Shown: positions 11,809-23,004 of the stretch, in pieces
Layout: the number at the start of each line of letters is the position of its first letter
How positions within the stretch are numbered: position 1 is the stretch's first letter
Origin: Brachionus koreanus
Lineage: Eukaryota; Rotifera; Eurotatoria; Ploima; Brachionidae
NCBI GenBank assembly: GCA_016987375.1
Contig: PJRA01000005.1
Coordinates: forward strand, 3,378,824 to 3,442,823
DNA: 64,000 bases
Direction: 5' to 3'
Notes under the pieces: generated by a model
Told to the model about the DNA's origin: nothing
What the model saw: only the letters and a program-made list of their open reading frames with translations
Database searches by the model: none
Program-made: the position numbers and the translations under genes

Positions 11809-12703
11809 ATATTTTTAGTAAAATTAAGGGAATAAAATAAAAAATAAAAAGAATATTTCTCAAAATGGATTCAAAAATTAACCGAAAATTTCTCTATTTA
11901 TTTTTATGTTGTTGAGTTTCAATTTTTTTCCTCTTTATCGCAATTCATTCCTAATGGTTAATCTTTATTTATCAGAAGCAAAATATTTGAAATTGTTTAT
12001 TGAAGAATTTTGTTATTGATTTTAGCTAAACAAAAAAAAAAAGCATTCTAAAATGTGTTTCTAAATTTTATTTGAATAAATTTTAATAACTGATAAAGAT
12101 TTTATTTTTGGATATTTTTGAGTTATTCCTATAAATTGAATATTTAAGAAAATTATTTTTCAGTCACTTTATAAATATTTTATTTTTTATTTCTCTAGCG
12201 TCTAATGTGTTTCTGCAATTATTTTTTCTGATTCTTCAACACATTTTTTTCTAAATTATAATTAAAAATAATAAATAAAAAATAGTTCCAAGTCGCAGTA
12301 ATAATTAGTACTTCTACTTTAATCAGACTTTTAAATGTTTGAGCCGTAATAAACTAATATGCATTTTTTTCATTTGAATCTAAAAATTACTGCTTTAATC
12401 ATTCATATAAATTTTGTAATTTGGCCTGAGTATAAATTTTGTAAATTTTTTGAGTTAAATAGAATTTAGAATTTACTTTAGCTCTAATAAGGCACACTAA
12501 CTATTTTACCAGGACTGATCAAAAAAAATTTTCGAAAAATTTTTTAAATAATAGTGTGGTTTTAAAAAAATTATCAGTCTTAAAAATAGCTTTTAAAGAC
12601 AAAAAAAATTTATGCTTATAAAAAATTATGTTCTTACTAATGTAATTTAGAATTCAAATTTTTAATTCTAGTTATAGAACAAATTTTAACTTTGAAGAAA
12701 AAA
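11809..12703. other. Intergenic spacer between XPOT and DHRS1 copy 1
   Basis: 895 bp of AT-rich sequence. It holds the XPOT 3' end (AATAAA at 11831-11836) and presumably the promoter of DHRS1 copy 1. I see no other signal. Confidence 0.5.
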
Positions 12704-15260
12704 ATGCGTTCTTTAGCTAACAAAATAGCACTTGTAACCGGTGCTACTCGAGGAATCGGAAAAGGCATAGCACTGCAACTTGGTGAGAATGGAGCCAAAG
12801 TTTACATTACCGGACGAACTTTGAGATCCATGAATGGCACAGGATCGCTAGAGGACACTGTTAATGAAATTAAAAGCCGTGGTGGTGAAGCGATACCTGT
12901 TGAATGTGATCATGAAAAAGCCGATCAAGTTGAAGAGCTTTTTAAAAGAATATCCAAAGATCAGAATGGTATTTTAGATATTTTAGTAAACAACGCTTAT
13001 AAGGGTGTTGGAACAATATTGGATAATATGAGATTAAAATTTTGGCAATATGATCCATCCGTCTGGGATGATATTAATAATGTTGGACTACGTAATCATT
13101 ATATTTGTACTGTTTACGCATCTAGACTTATGATTCCTAGACAAAAAGGCCTAATAGTAAACATCTCTAGTTTTGGTGGACAGAGATATTTATTTAATGT
13201 TCCATATGGTGTGGGAAAAGCTGCTTTAGATCGCATGGCTGTAGATTGTGGAATTGAGCTGAAAAAACACAAAGTAGCTTGTTTAAGTTTGATGCTTGGT
13301 GCTGTCAGAACTGAAACGATGAATGATCTAGTTTCTAAAGGAGGGGAAAAACTCAAACTAAAATCAGATCCAAATAATAAAACAGTAATTAGATTTAATT
13401 TGATTTATTTTAGTAATAATTGTTTCATAAAAAAAGAATGTGGGCTTAAAAGAAATGTTTGATGAGGGTGAAACCGTTGAATTTGGTGGAAAAATCATTA
13501 CAAATATGGCATTGAACTCCAAAATTATGAAAGTAAGATTTTTACTTAAATTTTTTAAAAGAAAAATTAAATTGAAAATAATCAAAAGCAGTCTTAAAAA
13601 ATTTCTAACACTTATTAAATTAAAAAAATTGAGTTGATCCACTACAGCAGAATTATTACCCAGTAGATTCGTGTCAAATTCTAATAAGATATGAAAAAAT
13701 TTTAAAAAATTGTAACTAGTTTACAATTGCAAGTGCAATTTTTTTTCAAAATTCAATTTTCTTGATGCTGTAAAATTAAAATTAAAAAAAAATTTAAAAT
13801 TTCTTTTTTTGATAAATATATTTATTAGAGGCTTTTTAGCACTGTTTCTTAAGCTGTATGAGGTCTAGTGCTGTCATAAACAAAAAAACCTAAAATATTT
13901 TTTTTCTTATTAATAAAAAATTCAAAATAGAACAATATAATCTACAAAAGTTTATTGATTTTATTTACAAAAAAAAAGAAAGTAAAATTTTTTTCGGATA
14001 AAAAAATGCAGCTAATTATTAAATACAATTTTGAGATATTTTTTAAAAATATATCTTAATTAAGTTAATTTGAATCAGACTTGTGCAAAAGTCAAAAAAT
14101 AAAGTCATTTTAAAGTCTTTTCTAAAGTTTTTTTAAATATTTTTTTTTTTAAATAAAATTAAATTTTTTTTTTTCTTTTTTTTAAAAGTTTATCTTGTAG
14201 AAAACTCAAAAAAAAGTTGTTTTAAAGTCTTTTAATTTCAAAAATTTAAAGTCAAGTCAAATGACTTGAATTGACTTAGACTTTATGACTTTTGAACAAC
14301 TCTGATTTCAATTAATCAAAAAAAAGAAATATCGTTATTCAATTTGAGTTAGAATTTCAAAAAAATGATTTTATTTAAAAGCTTTCTTCCTAGATTTCTA
14401 TAGAACAAGACTATGGTAAGTATTAGACCAAAATTTATTGGTTAACTTGCAAGGTTTAAGAGTAAATATTTTTACTATTCATAATAAAAAGGGTAAAATT
14501 TATTTTTTTATTTTAATAAAATCAAAAAGGTTGGCTTGATTTATTTAAGCTAAGTAAAAAATTATTTTAGCTTAATTTTTGTTTAATTTCTATTTTACTA
14601 GCTAGAAAATTTCTTCAAAAATCTTAATAAAAATCATGTCATTTATTTTCAGCTTTAAATAAAATATATTTTATATTATAAATGATTGTGGCAATGAACT
14701 TAAGAGCAAAATCAGATATTTTCCAAACTGGATGTTTTAAATGACTTAATAAATAAAAAAAATTTTCAAATAAAAATTATTTTTTGTTCATATTTAAAAT
14801 TTTTATTTGAATTACGCTGACATTATTTTCTTAAATAAGATAGAGCCAAAAAGGTATCTTTTTTGAAGAATCAAGGACCTAAGCTGATTGAAAATTTATA
14901 ATGAAACAAATTTGACGCTGTTTAGTTGAAAAAAAGTTTTTTCATCCTAGAAAACCTTTTTTCTCATTCTAATTTGAAATAAAAAGCTGGAGTGGGAAAA
15001 AATTAATAAATAATTCAAATTTTAAAAATCAAAATTATGTTTTCAATTTTCAGTATAGTGGAAAGATAGTTATCGCATCGGATTATGCTGACAAATATGG
15101 CATTAAAGACATTGATGGTCGACGAATTCCAAGCCATAGAGAATTGCGAAACATTGCTCCATTTTTGCCCAAAAATCTTCGTTTTTTGACCAATATTTTA
15201 CCTGGAGGTTACAAGATACCTCAAGCTTTTATCGATATAGCAAACAGCAAATACAATTAA
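12704..15260 (+). CDS. DHRS1: DHRS1-like short-chain dehydrogenase/reductase, copy 1
   Basis: Exons 12704-13384, 13437-13532 and 15054-15260, phase 0 throughout, 327 residues (human DHRS1: 313). DHRS1 is a membrane-associated SDR of the endoplasmic reticulum reported to reduce steroids and xenobiotics with NADPH. The Rossmann motif TGATRGIG is at residues 12-19, NNAY at 96-99, the WDDINNVG Asn region at 121-128, Ser155 and Tyr168-x3-Lys172 complete the active site. The usual PG after the next strand is LG here (198-199), so Pro is lost. The ATG at 12704 is chosen because it is the first one; an upstream TTG is in frame but unlikely. The second intron (13385-13436) is only 52 bp and has a weak acceptor. 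The last intron (1.5 kb) holds a mariner scrap. Stop lies 49 bp from that of copy 2, which converges. Confidence 0.9.
13826..13892 (-). pseudogene. Short mariner transposase relic
   Basis: The minus strand reads FVYDSTRPHTA followed by a stop and ETVLKSL, matching the xxDNxRPHTA catalytic-Asp block of mariner transposases. Only this block is recognisable. It lies in the last intron of DHRS1 copy 1. Confidence 0.5.
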
Positions 15261-15273
15261 AAACTAATTTAAA

Positions 15274-15293
15274 AATAAATAATTTTTTTTATT
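15274..15293. terminator. Facing polyadenylation signals of two convergent DHRS1 genes
   Basis: AATAAA at 15274-15279 lies 14 nt past the stop of copy 1 (+), and TTTATT at 15288-15293 is AATAAA on the minus strand, 16 nt past the stop of copy 2. With cleavage normally 10-30 nt downstream, the two mRNAs would overlap at their 3' ends. Confidence 0.55.
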
Positions 15294-15309
15294 CGAAATT
15301 ATTTTTTAT

Positions 15310-17025
15310 TTAGTATTTTGAATATAAAATATCAAAAATAAACTGTGGTATTGTAATAAAACCCGGTACAAAATTAGCTATCCATTTTAAATTATCTGGA
15401 AGCACCATAAATAATCCCGATTTTAGTTGTTTAAAACTTAATATCTGTCGTCCATCTATATCTTTGATTCCGTGAGCTCGCGCATAATCAGCTGCAATGA
15501 CAACTCTAGATGAATATTTAGAAAGATTTTTATCCTGAGCCAAACAAACAATACACTTTCCGGCAAATTCAATTGATTCTCCCTTCTCAAAGACTTTTTT
15601 CATTGAAATTTGCTAAAATTTTTTAAATAATTAAAATCCTATTTTAACAAAAAGATATTTTTAAAACCTTTCCAGAAATTCCAGATATCTCTGGATTTTG
15701 TTTGCTTATCATATCAGTCACCAATTCAGTTTTTACAGCGCCAGGATATAAGCTCAACATAACGACATTGTGCTTGCTCAATTCCTTGCCGCAATCAACA
15801 GCCATTCGATCTACTGCTGCTTTGCCAACTCCATAAGCAACATTAAAAATGTAAGACATTCCACCAAAACTTGAAATGTTCACTATTAGACCTTTTTTTC
15901 TAGGTACCATCATTCTCGCTTTATTAAAATTTAATTAATTTTGTAAAATGTTTATATTATAAACAATCTTAAAATTTTAAGCCGAAAAATTTTGAACTTA
16001 AGAGCATTCTTTTAAATTAATTGTCAAAAGTATGAATTTTATTTTTTACAAAATAATTGAACTTTAAAGCAATGAGAGTTTTTTTTACCCTTTGTATTAC
16101 CTTTTTGCTGGAAAAATAAATTAATTTAAGTATTTTTTTGTTTTTAGATTTCTGATTTAAAAAAAAATTTCTAATGATTATATCTTTTTAGCTAAAAACA
16201 AAGAAAAGATGTAATAAAAGATGATGAGTACGGGCATTCATTAAAAGTAAAATTAGTCAACTACTACAGCCCGTTAAGACTCTGCTTGAACTTGATTTCA
16301 TTCGCAAATATTTTTTACTAAAATAAAATTTATGACCAATTGACCCTGCATGTTATTTTTAATAGTGAACAGCTTGTTATGAAATTTATCAAACTCAAGC
16401 AATTTAATCAATGTTTTATAGTGTTTAAAGTCCAATTACTCAGTTTACCAAAAAGAAGAATTCAAGTGACTAACTCGAATTTTCAAATGAATAAGAAAAT
16501 GACAAGATTTTTTTAAGCTCATGTATATGATTTGATAGAATATTCTTACCAGCATAAACAGTACAAATATAGTGGTTTCTGAGTCCAACATTGTTTATTT
16601 CATCCCATACTTCGGGCTTTTGGTTCCAAAATTCAAGCGAACTTCCTTCAAAAATGGTCTTGAGGAAAAATTAAAATCTAATTATTTCTTAGATTCAATA
16701 AACTAACTGTAACTCCTTTGTAAGCATTATTAACTAAAATGTCCAAGATACCGTTTTGTTCATCCTCAATTTTTTGAAAAAGTCCAGCTATTTCGTGGTC
16801 GTTTTCGTGGTTTACTTGTACTGGAATGCAAAGACCACCGCGGTCTTTTATCTCATCAGCCGTTTGCTCAAGTGATCCAAGATTATTAGATGATTTTAAT
16901 GTACGACCAGTTATGTATACCAAAGCACCAGCTTGAGCCAGCTGAAGGGCTATTCCTTTGCCGATTCCACGTGTTGCCCCTGTCACTAAAGCAACTTTAC
17001 CGGCTAATGGCTTGTTCTTTGACAT
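15310..17025 (-). CDS. DHRS1: DHRS1-like short-chain dehydrogenase/reductase, copy 2
   Basis: Exons on the minus strand: 16708-17025, 16550-16658, 15668-15918 and 15310-15612, with phases 0, 1, 0, giving 326 residues. All SDR elements are intact: TGATRGIG at 15-22, NNAY at 99-102, Ser158, Tyr171 and Lys175, and PGAVKTE at 201-207, so of the three copies this one is closest to the family standard. The C-terminal region (GIKDIDGRQI) matches the RDVDGR block unique to DHRS1 within the SDR superfamily. The first intron is 49 bp. Copy 3 lies upstream on the same strand, its stop 148 bp before this ATG, so the pair are tandem duplicates. Confidence 0.93.
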
Positions 17026-17173
17026 TCTAAATAAAAATTTTTTTATTTTTTTATGAATTTTAGAGAAAAAAAAAATTCTAAAGCATTTTAACGCTTAAGA
17101 AAAAATAGAAAATAAAAGATTTACTAAAATAGTATTTATTTTTTTTAAATTTTTGATTTAATTAAATTTTCAT

Positions 17174-18366
17174 TTAAAATTTAGTACTAGCTACATCCAT
17201 CAAAAATTGAGGAACTTTGACAAAATTGGGAACAAAATTTGAGATAAAATGAAGTTCTTTTGGTAGGACAAGCTTCATTGCATTATTAACTTGTCTATAA
17301 CTTGGTATAACTCGGCCATCTACATCTTTTATGCCGTTACACTGAGCATATTCAGCAGCGTTGACAATTTTGGATGAATATTTCATTAGATTTGGGTCTG
17401 TTGCTAAAGAAGAGATTACTTTTCCAGCAAACTCAGGTGTTTCTGAGTCAGCGATAACATCTTTTAGTTTAATTTCTTTAAGCAATAAACTTGTAGGGTC
17501 CATTTTTAGCACTGCTTTATCTCCTTTTTCGCGTAAAATTTTTTCTGAAAATTCAGTCCTTACTCCATTTAGAAGTAAACTCAAACAAGCAACATTATGT
17601 TTCTTAAGTTCCAGTCCGCAATCACTAGATATGCGATCAACGCCAGCTTTCCCAATTCCATAGCATGCATGGCTAAAAAAATTTAAATTTTTTTGGAAAG
17701 TTTTTTTATATATTATTTTTACAAAGCATATTGCATTCCACCTAAACTTGATATGTTTACTATTAAGCCTTTTTGTCTAGGAACCATTAATCTGGATGCA
17801 TAGACAGTGCACAAATAGTTGTTCCTGAGACCTACGTTATTTATATCATCCCATGTTTTTGCAGGATCTGTGTCCCAAAAATTAAGATTTGGAGCCTCAA
17901 AGATGAACTGCAAGAAAATTAAAAGAAAAATTCTTTTTACTGTTTAGAAATATTACGTCTCCAGCTTTGAAGGCACTGTTCACCATGATGTCTAATTGAC
18001 CATTTTGTTCATCTTCAATTCTTTTAAATAATCCTTCGACCTGTTTATCATCTTCATGATCACATTGAACTGGCACACATAGCCCACCTCGATTTTTAAT
18101 CTAACAAAAAAATATTTTAAAAAATTACAGTTTAAAATTTGTTTAACCTCTTCGGCAGTTTTTTCAAGAGAAAGTCCATCATTTGATTTTAAACTGCGAC
18201 CTGTAATGTAAACCTTGGCGCCATTTTCACCCAGTTGAAGAGCAATGCCTTTACCAATACCTCGGCTTGCTCCTTAATTAAAATTTTAAAATTGAAAAAT
18301 AAAGAATTCTATTTAAGCTTAAATACCTGTTACAAGAGCCACTTTATTTAGCAATTTGAGACTCAT
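17174..18366 (-). CDS. DHRS1: DHRS1-like short-chain dehydrogenase/reductase, copy 3 (divergent motifs)
   Basis: Exons on the minus strand: 18327-18366, 18148-18272, 17957-18100, 17723-17907 and 17174-17672, phases 1, 0, 0, 2, giving 330 residues. The cofactor motif TGASRGIG (13-20), Ser156, Tyr169 and Lys173 are intact, so catalysis is possible. Two otherwise conserved SDR positions differ: NNAY has become NSAF (96-99), and the PG motif of copy 2 is LN (LLNGVRTE). The first exon codes for only 13 complete codons. The GIKDVDGR block near the C-terminus confirms the DHRS1 group. Four of its introns break the protein at places where copy 1 has none. It may have a changed substrate or stability; this is inference. 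Confidence 0.9.
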
Positions 18367-20254
18367 ATTAAGTTTGTCAAAGTTAATGAAAAAAATAATT
18401 TGAGATTAGATTTTTAAATTTAGTACATCTATTTTAAATTTGGTTCGATCACGTGATTTATTACTATGCATTTTTTGTATTATATAAGTTTCAAAAAATA
18501 TTTGGATAAAAAATGTGAATTTAAAACAAGTTTTGCTCTTATTTTTATTCCAAAGTCTAAATGTTTGAAAAAAAAAATTATAGTTTATTCAATAATTTTA
18601 TAATGTTAGATAGTTATTAGTAGACAGAAACAATTTTTCAAATTATATTTAACTTAATGATAAAACTTAATATTGAAATAATTAAAGAAAGAATTTTTAG
18701 AAATACCATTTTCAAAATTTTAGAGTTGCAAAATCTCGGCAATTTTTATAAGAGAATTTTACACGATTTCTATTAAAATATGTTTCTTTTTTGATTCTTT
18801 AGCTCAAATGATTGTCAATATTTTTAATCAAAATCATAAACATTTTTGTAAGTCAAAATCTATCAGAAAAAAAGAGACCAAAAAATAAATAAAATTATTT
18901 TTTATGGTTTAATAAATTTTTCTATTTTGGCGATTTTATTCACAAATTTTTAGAATTAAAATACAAAATTAAATGATCATATGCTCTAATTTATAAAGTT
19001 TGTAATAATTTTTTGACCGGTCTTAATTATTGATATTTTTAAGATTATTAATTAAAGTTATTAGTTTTAAGCGAAATAATTTTTAGTTTGAAAAAAAAAT
19101 TCTTGGAAAATTTCTGATTTTCTCAATTTAAATAATGTTTTAATTTTTGATTATTTTTGTTTACAGTGTAATCACTTAAGTTTTAAGACCTTAAAATTCA
19201 TGAAAATTTAATCAAAGTTAAATTTCCTGACCTTGTAGCAAGTATAATATAGATTCATTCTTTGAAGTAATTTTTCTAAGTAAACAAAATTTCATTCAGT
19301 ATTTCACTTAACCAATTTATAAAATCAATAAAAGTTCTTTAATCTGTTTGATGCACCTTTAATTAGTCCTATATTTGTCCATTATCAAGTGATAGGTTCA
19401 TTTTACATTCTTTCTAAATTTTTCCTTGTCTTCAAACCGTCCAAATTATTTTAAATGTGAAGAATTTTAAAATAAAAATTTGAAAAAAATTAAATTAATT
19501 TACGATCTTCAAAAAGTTTATTTTTTACGAATTATAATAAAAATATTTGAATAAAAAATATACAAAAAAAACTATTTTTTATAGAAAAGATTAAGCCGAG
19601 ATTTTTTAGCTTTTCAGAATTCTTAAACTCCTGAAATGATTATTTCAGTAAGTTTGTTTAATGTTCAGATTTTTAATTTTTAAAAAATAATAAAATTAAA
19701 AAATTGATATTATATTAGATAAAATTATGATTAAATATTTGAGCGTAGGCAAGTCATTAACGAGATCTAGATTTATGGTGGTTAAGGAATAGTCAACAGC
19801 ACTACCGAATGCTTAACGAAAAGATGCAGTGCTAAAAAGGCTCAATTGTAATGCAACTCAAGATGAAATGAAGGTAACAGTTCTTGTTAGAATAAAAAAA
19901 TAAAGAAAATTATATTATTTACTAACTTTTTTAGAAATTTACTTAAATATCTTTTTTTTACAGTAAATTACTATAATAAATAAAAGATAGTAAAAAAAGA
20001 AATACAATATTTTTTTAATTTTATTTTAGAAATTTACTGTTCACTCAGTAATTTAACAAAATTACGTGTTTTTGAATTATAAAAAATATTTTTCAATTTT
20101 TTTTTCATGAATATATATTTTTTAAATTCTGTAAAACTTAATCTATTAGAAATATTAAGAGTATTGGAATACTTTTATATTGATAAAATCTAGGTAACAA
20201 AAAAATTAAATTTTTAAATGAGGAAATATTTTAAGGTTAGATTTTGAAAATAAT
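18367..20254. other. Intergenic spacer, nothing recognised
   Basis: 1.9 kb of AT-rich sequence between the start of DHRS1 copy 3 and the 3' end of the minus-strand MH2 gene. The stretch at about 19740-19880 is visibly less AT-rich and could be a repeat relic, but I could not assign it. Confidence 0.4.
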
Positions 20255-20840
20255 TCATTCATTAGGCATAACAAATGCATCGACAATTCGATTTAGATTC
20301 ATATCGATCCAGCATGGTGATATAAAGTCAAGTTCGGCATCTTGTGATTTTTCGAAAGGTCTTCCAAAGCTAATACGCAAAGAGCATTCATCATAAATTT
20401 TGCCTAATTTTTTTGGAAAAAATTTGTGCTCAACAAGAGGCTTCAAGTTGAAAATTGGCCTTCTATAACCTTTAAAAATAAGACTAACTTATTGTCTATC
20501 AAGAAAAGGCAAATTTAATACCAGGCTTAACTTCTTCTTGCTTATCAGAATTTTTAGCAAGTAAAAAAATTGCTTGACTACACCAATTCTTTATTAAATA
20601 AATGTCGTTTTCATTTTTTTCAAATTCTATTCCATGTCCAATATTAATGAGGCATTCTTCCGAGTCTTTTTTTCGTTCAAAATTATTCAAGTAGCCAAGA
20701 CTAAAGCGAGAATTGATTAGAGGCGAAAAAAATCCATCAATGATTAGAGGTGTTTGATACAATTCGACGGGAAAATCAACCTTTTTATCATGTTCATAGT
20801 ATTGAATCAAAAAAGCGGGTAGTTTTGTTGGCAGGCTCAT
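20255..20840 (-). CDS. Divergent MH2-only SMAD-like protein (A)
   Basis: Exons 20522-20840 and 20255-20469 (minus strand), phase 1, 177 residues. The whole protein aligns with an MH2 domain, the SMAD module that binds receptors and other SMADs: IIDGF at 33-37 (SMAD: VDGFTDPS), SRFSLGYLNN at 44-53 (NRFCLGLLSN), INIGHGIEF at 65-73 (RHIGKGVHL), QAIFLLAKN at 89-97 (SSIFVQSRN), CSLRISFGR at 135-143 (CTIRMSFVKG) and SPCWIDMNL at 157-165 (TPCWIEIHL). There is no MH1 DNA-binding domain and no C-terminal SSxS, so it cannot be a normal receptor-activated SMAD. The GWG of the L3 loop is not kept. A second divergent MH2 gene starts 135 bp away on the other strand. Function unknown; an inhibitory or non-TGF-beta role is speculation. 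Confidence 0.8.
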
Positions 20841-20975
20841 TTTTTTCTAATTTATATTAATAAAATTTTGAAATAAAATATATTTTTAATTGATAAAATC
20901 GCCTTGGTGAAAAATTAACGAATCCATTGGTACAATCAAATTAAATTTTTTTTCTAGTTTAAATTTTTTTCAATT
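20841..20975. promoter_or_regulatory. Shared upstream region of two head-to-head MH2 genes
   Basis: Only 135 bp separates the two start codons, so the two genes must share this region for their promoters unless one has distant 5' exons. No TATA box or other defined element stands out from the AT-rich background. Confidence 0.45.
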
Positions 20976-21719
20976 ATGAGCGAGTTGAGAGCAAGAACTT
21001 CAAAGAGTGCATTGGACTCTCCTGAAGAAGAGTCCGTTCAAAAAAAATCAAGAACTTCAGCTGACAATATTTTGGATGAAATTAGCTTTAATTATTCACT
21101 GAATTCAATAATTTCAAATTGTAAGGTAATTAGAACTCCAAGTTGTCAAAATGCATGGGGATGTCTTCAATTTTATGAAAATTCAAAATTAGTCTATTCT
21201 CAAGACCTGTGGTCTACTGAGACCATTGAAGTTAATAGGACTAATCTGCTCAAATTAAATGAGTCGCCGCCAAAAATAGATGATGATTCAAATTTTTTAA
21301 TGAACTATTGGGATTGGGCTCATGCAATAGATGATGGTTTCTCATTAACTAAAAAAGCAAACAATACTATACACATGAAATTAAACGATCTTTCAAACGA
21401 AGCAAGTAGATATAAAATTTTCACTGGAGATACTGAAATAAATGTACCAAAAGGACAATCTATTGAGATATATAATGGTAGAAAAATTACCAAAGAATTA
21501 GATAAAGTTAAAAGTTTAAAATCAGCTTATGATTCAAAAAAATACTGCTACGTAATTATTGTGATTTATGGTAAATTTATGAAATTATTGGGAACAAATT
21601 TTTTTGATAGCATAAAAATGGATATGGTAACATCGATGCCGTATTGGTTTTTACTAAAAATTAATAGTGAATTTACCTATTTAGATAATAAAATTAGATC
21701 AAATTTGAAAAAAATTTGA
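20976..21719 (+). CDS. Divergent MH2-only SMAD-like protein (B)
   Basis: Intronless, 247 residues. Residues 1-35 are polar and basic (KKSR at 23-26, nuclear-signal-like). From residue 61 the order of blocks follows an MH2 domain: WGCLQFYENSKLVYSQ at 61-76 (SMAD: W-xxxx-YYE-N-RVGE), DDGFSLTKKANNTIHMKLND at 119-138 (the GKGVHLYYVGGEV...LSD strand pair), YKIFTGD at 146-152 (SIFVQS), VPKGQSIEIYNGRK at 157-170 (IPSGCSLKIFNNQE) and MVTSMPYWFLLKI at 217-229 followed by YLDNKI (DVTSTPCWIEIHL...WLDKVL). The segment equivalent to DGF...RFCLG is not recognisable. No MH1 domain and no SSxS tail. Similarity to family members is remote but colinear, and the neighbour is also MH2-like, which makes chance less likely. 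AATAAA at 21737-21742. Confidence 0.7.
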   Translation: MSELRARTSKSALDSPEEESVQKKSRTSADNILDEISFNYSLNSIISNCKVIRTPSCQNAWGCLQFYENSKLVYSQDLWSTETIEVNRTNLLKLNESPPKIDDDSNFLMNYWDWAHAIDDGFSLTKKANNTIHMKLNDLSNEASRYKIFTGDTEINVPKGQSIEIYNGRKITKELDKVKSLKSAYDSKKYCYVIIVIYGKFMKLLGTNFFDSIKMDMVTSMPYWFLLKINSEFTYLDNKIRSNLKKI

Positions 21720-22627
21720 GTTCTAAAAAATATACAAATAAAGAATTTACCAGAAAAATATTTATTTTTTTTTTTTTTTATAAAACAAATTTCCCTTTAA
21801 TCTTCATATAAGAGTGAGTTAGAAAAATTTTGCTTTTGTTTTAAAATTTTTACATTGGTAATTTAAAACTGAATTTAAATTAAATTCTAAAATAAAATAT
21901 AGCTTTTCGAAATGATTATTTAATTCAATTAGCACCCAATTTCTGGCGATTTTTTTAAAAATTGAAAAAAGTTAAATTTGGGAAAAAATAATAAAAAAAA
22001 AGAAGACTTTGTTTGAATAGGGAAGAATAATTGCTTAAGATAATTTAATTTTAATTAGCCTTATTCGCAAGCTTTTTAATGCTATTATAATATTTAATTT
22101 GCATAGTAAATAGTAAAATCGAATTCAGTCTTTAATTATTTAATGTATTCATAAATGCAAAATTTTAGTTAAGAAGTGTTTTACCATTTTCTTCTTTTCT
22201 GTTAATCACTGTAATATTTGTTTTTATTGACTAATCTACACCATTCTTTTACATTGCTTTTTTCATCCTCTATTTATTTGATTGTTACTTTAATATTTGA
22301 TTTTTAATTTGATTTAATTGTTTTGGAAAAAGGAATAAAAGATTTTTCATTAATGATTTTGCAATATTTTTCTAGTTATTAATATAGTTAATATTGATTT
22401 CATCTTGAAAGAAAATATTTTTGTTTAATTCTGCTGAATTTCACCATCTCTAAAGTCCTTAAAGTTAAAATGTGAGCTATTAACGACAGTCGCTTTCATG
22501 ACAGTCTATGAATGCTTTATTCATATTAAAAAATAAATGATTTATAAAACAAAAAATCATTTATTTCTATGTTTTTTAAATAACAATGCATAAATTTACT
22601 TTATTCTTCACTTCATTTAATTATAAC

Positions 22628-22789
22628 AATCATACTCTTCATATTATTCATAATAATTATACTCTTCATATTATTCATAATAATCATACTCTTCATATAA
22701 TTCATAATAATCATACTCTTCATATTATTCATAATAATCATACTCTTCATATAATTTATAATAATCATTCTATTCAAATTATTCATAAT
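22628..22789. repeat. 27-bp minisatellite, six copies
   Basis: Six tandem units of 27 bp (AATCATACTCTTCATATTAT plus 7 bp), the last one more diverged. As 27 is a multiple of three, one frame stays open and reads as a 9-residue repeat (NNHTLHIIH); I take that as a by-product because the composition is not that of local genes. Confidence 0.9.
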
Positions 22790-23004
22790 AAAAATAACTT
22801 CCTAAATAGATAAATAAATTATAAATATTTTCAAAGTATTCTAAGTTTTAATTTCTTACCTTTTATCCGTAAAATTTTATCTTAAATACTAACTGATAAA
22901 AAAGACAAATGAAATTTATAAAAATTCAGACTCGAATTAATTCTTTTTTGTAAAAATTTTTTTTATTTTAAATCAAAGATGTAACAGGAAAATCAAAGGC
23001 AAAT

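Noticed and set aside
12692..12703. TTG start for DHRS1 copy 1
   Set aside because: An ATG four codons later gives the expected N-terminus length relative to copies 2 and 3.
13114..13642. Open frames on both strands overlapping DHRS1 copy 1
   Set aside because: Shadows of exons 1 and 2 or read-through of the following intron.
22586..22813. 75-residue open frame with NNHTLHIIH repeats
   Set aside because: Explained by a 27-bp minisatellite whose period is a multiple of three.
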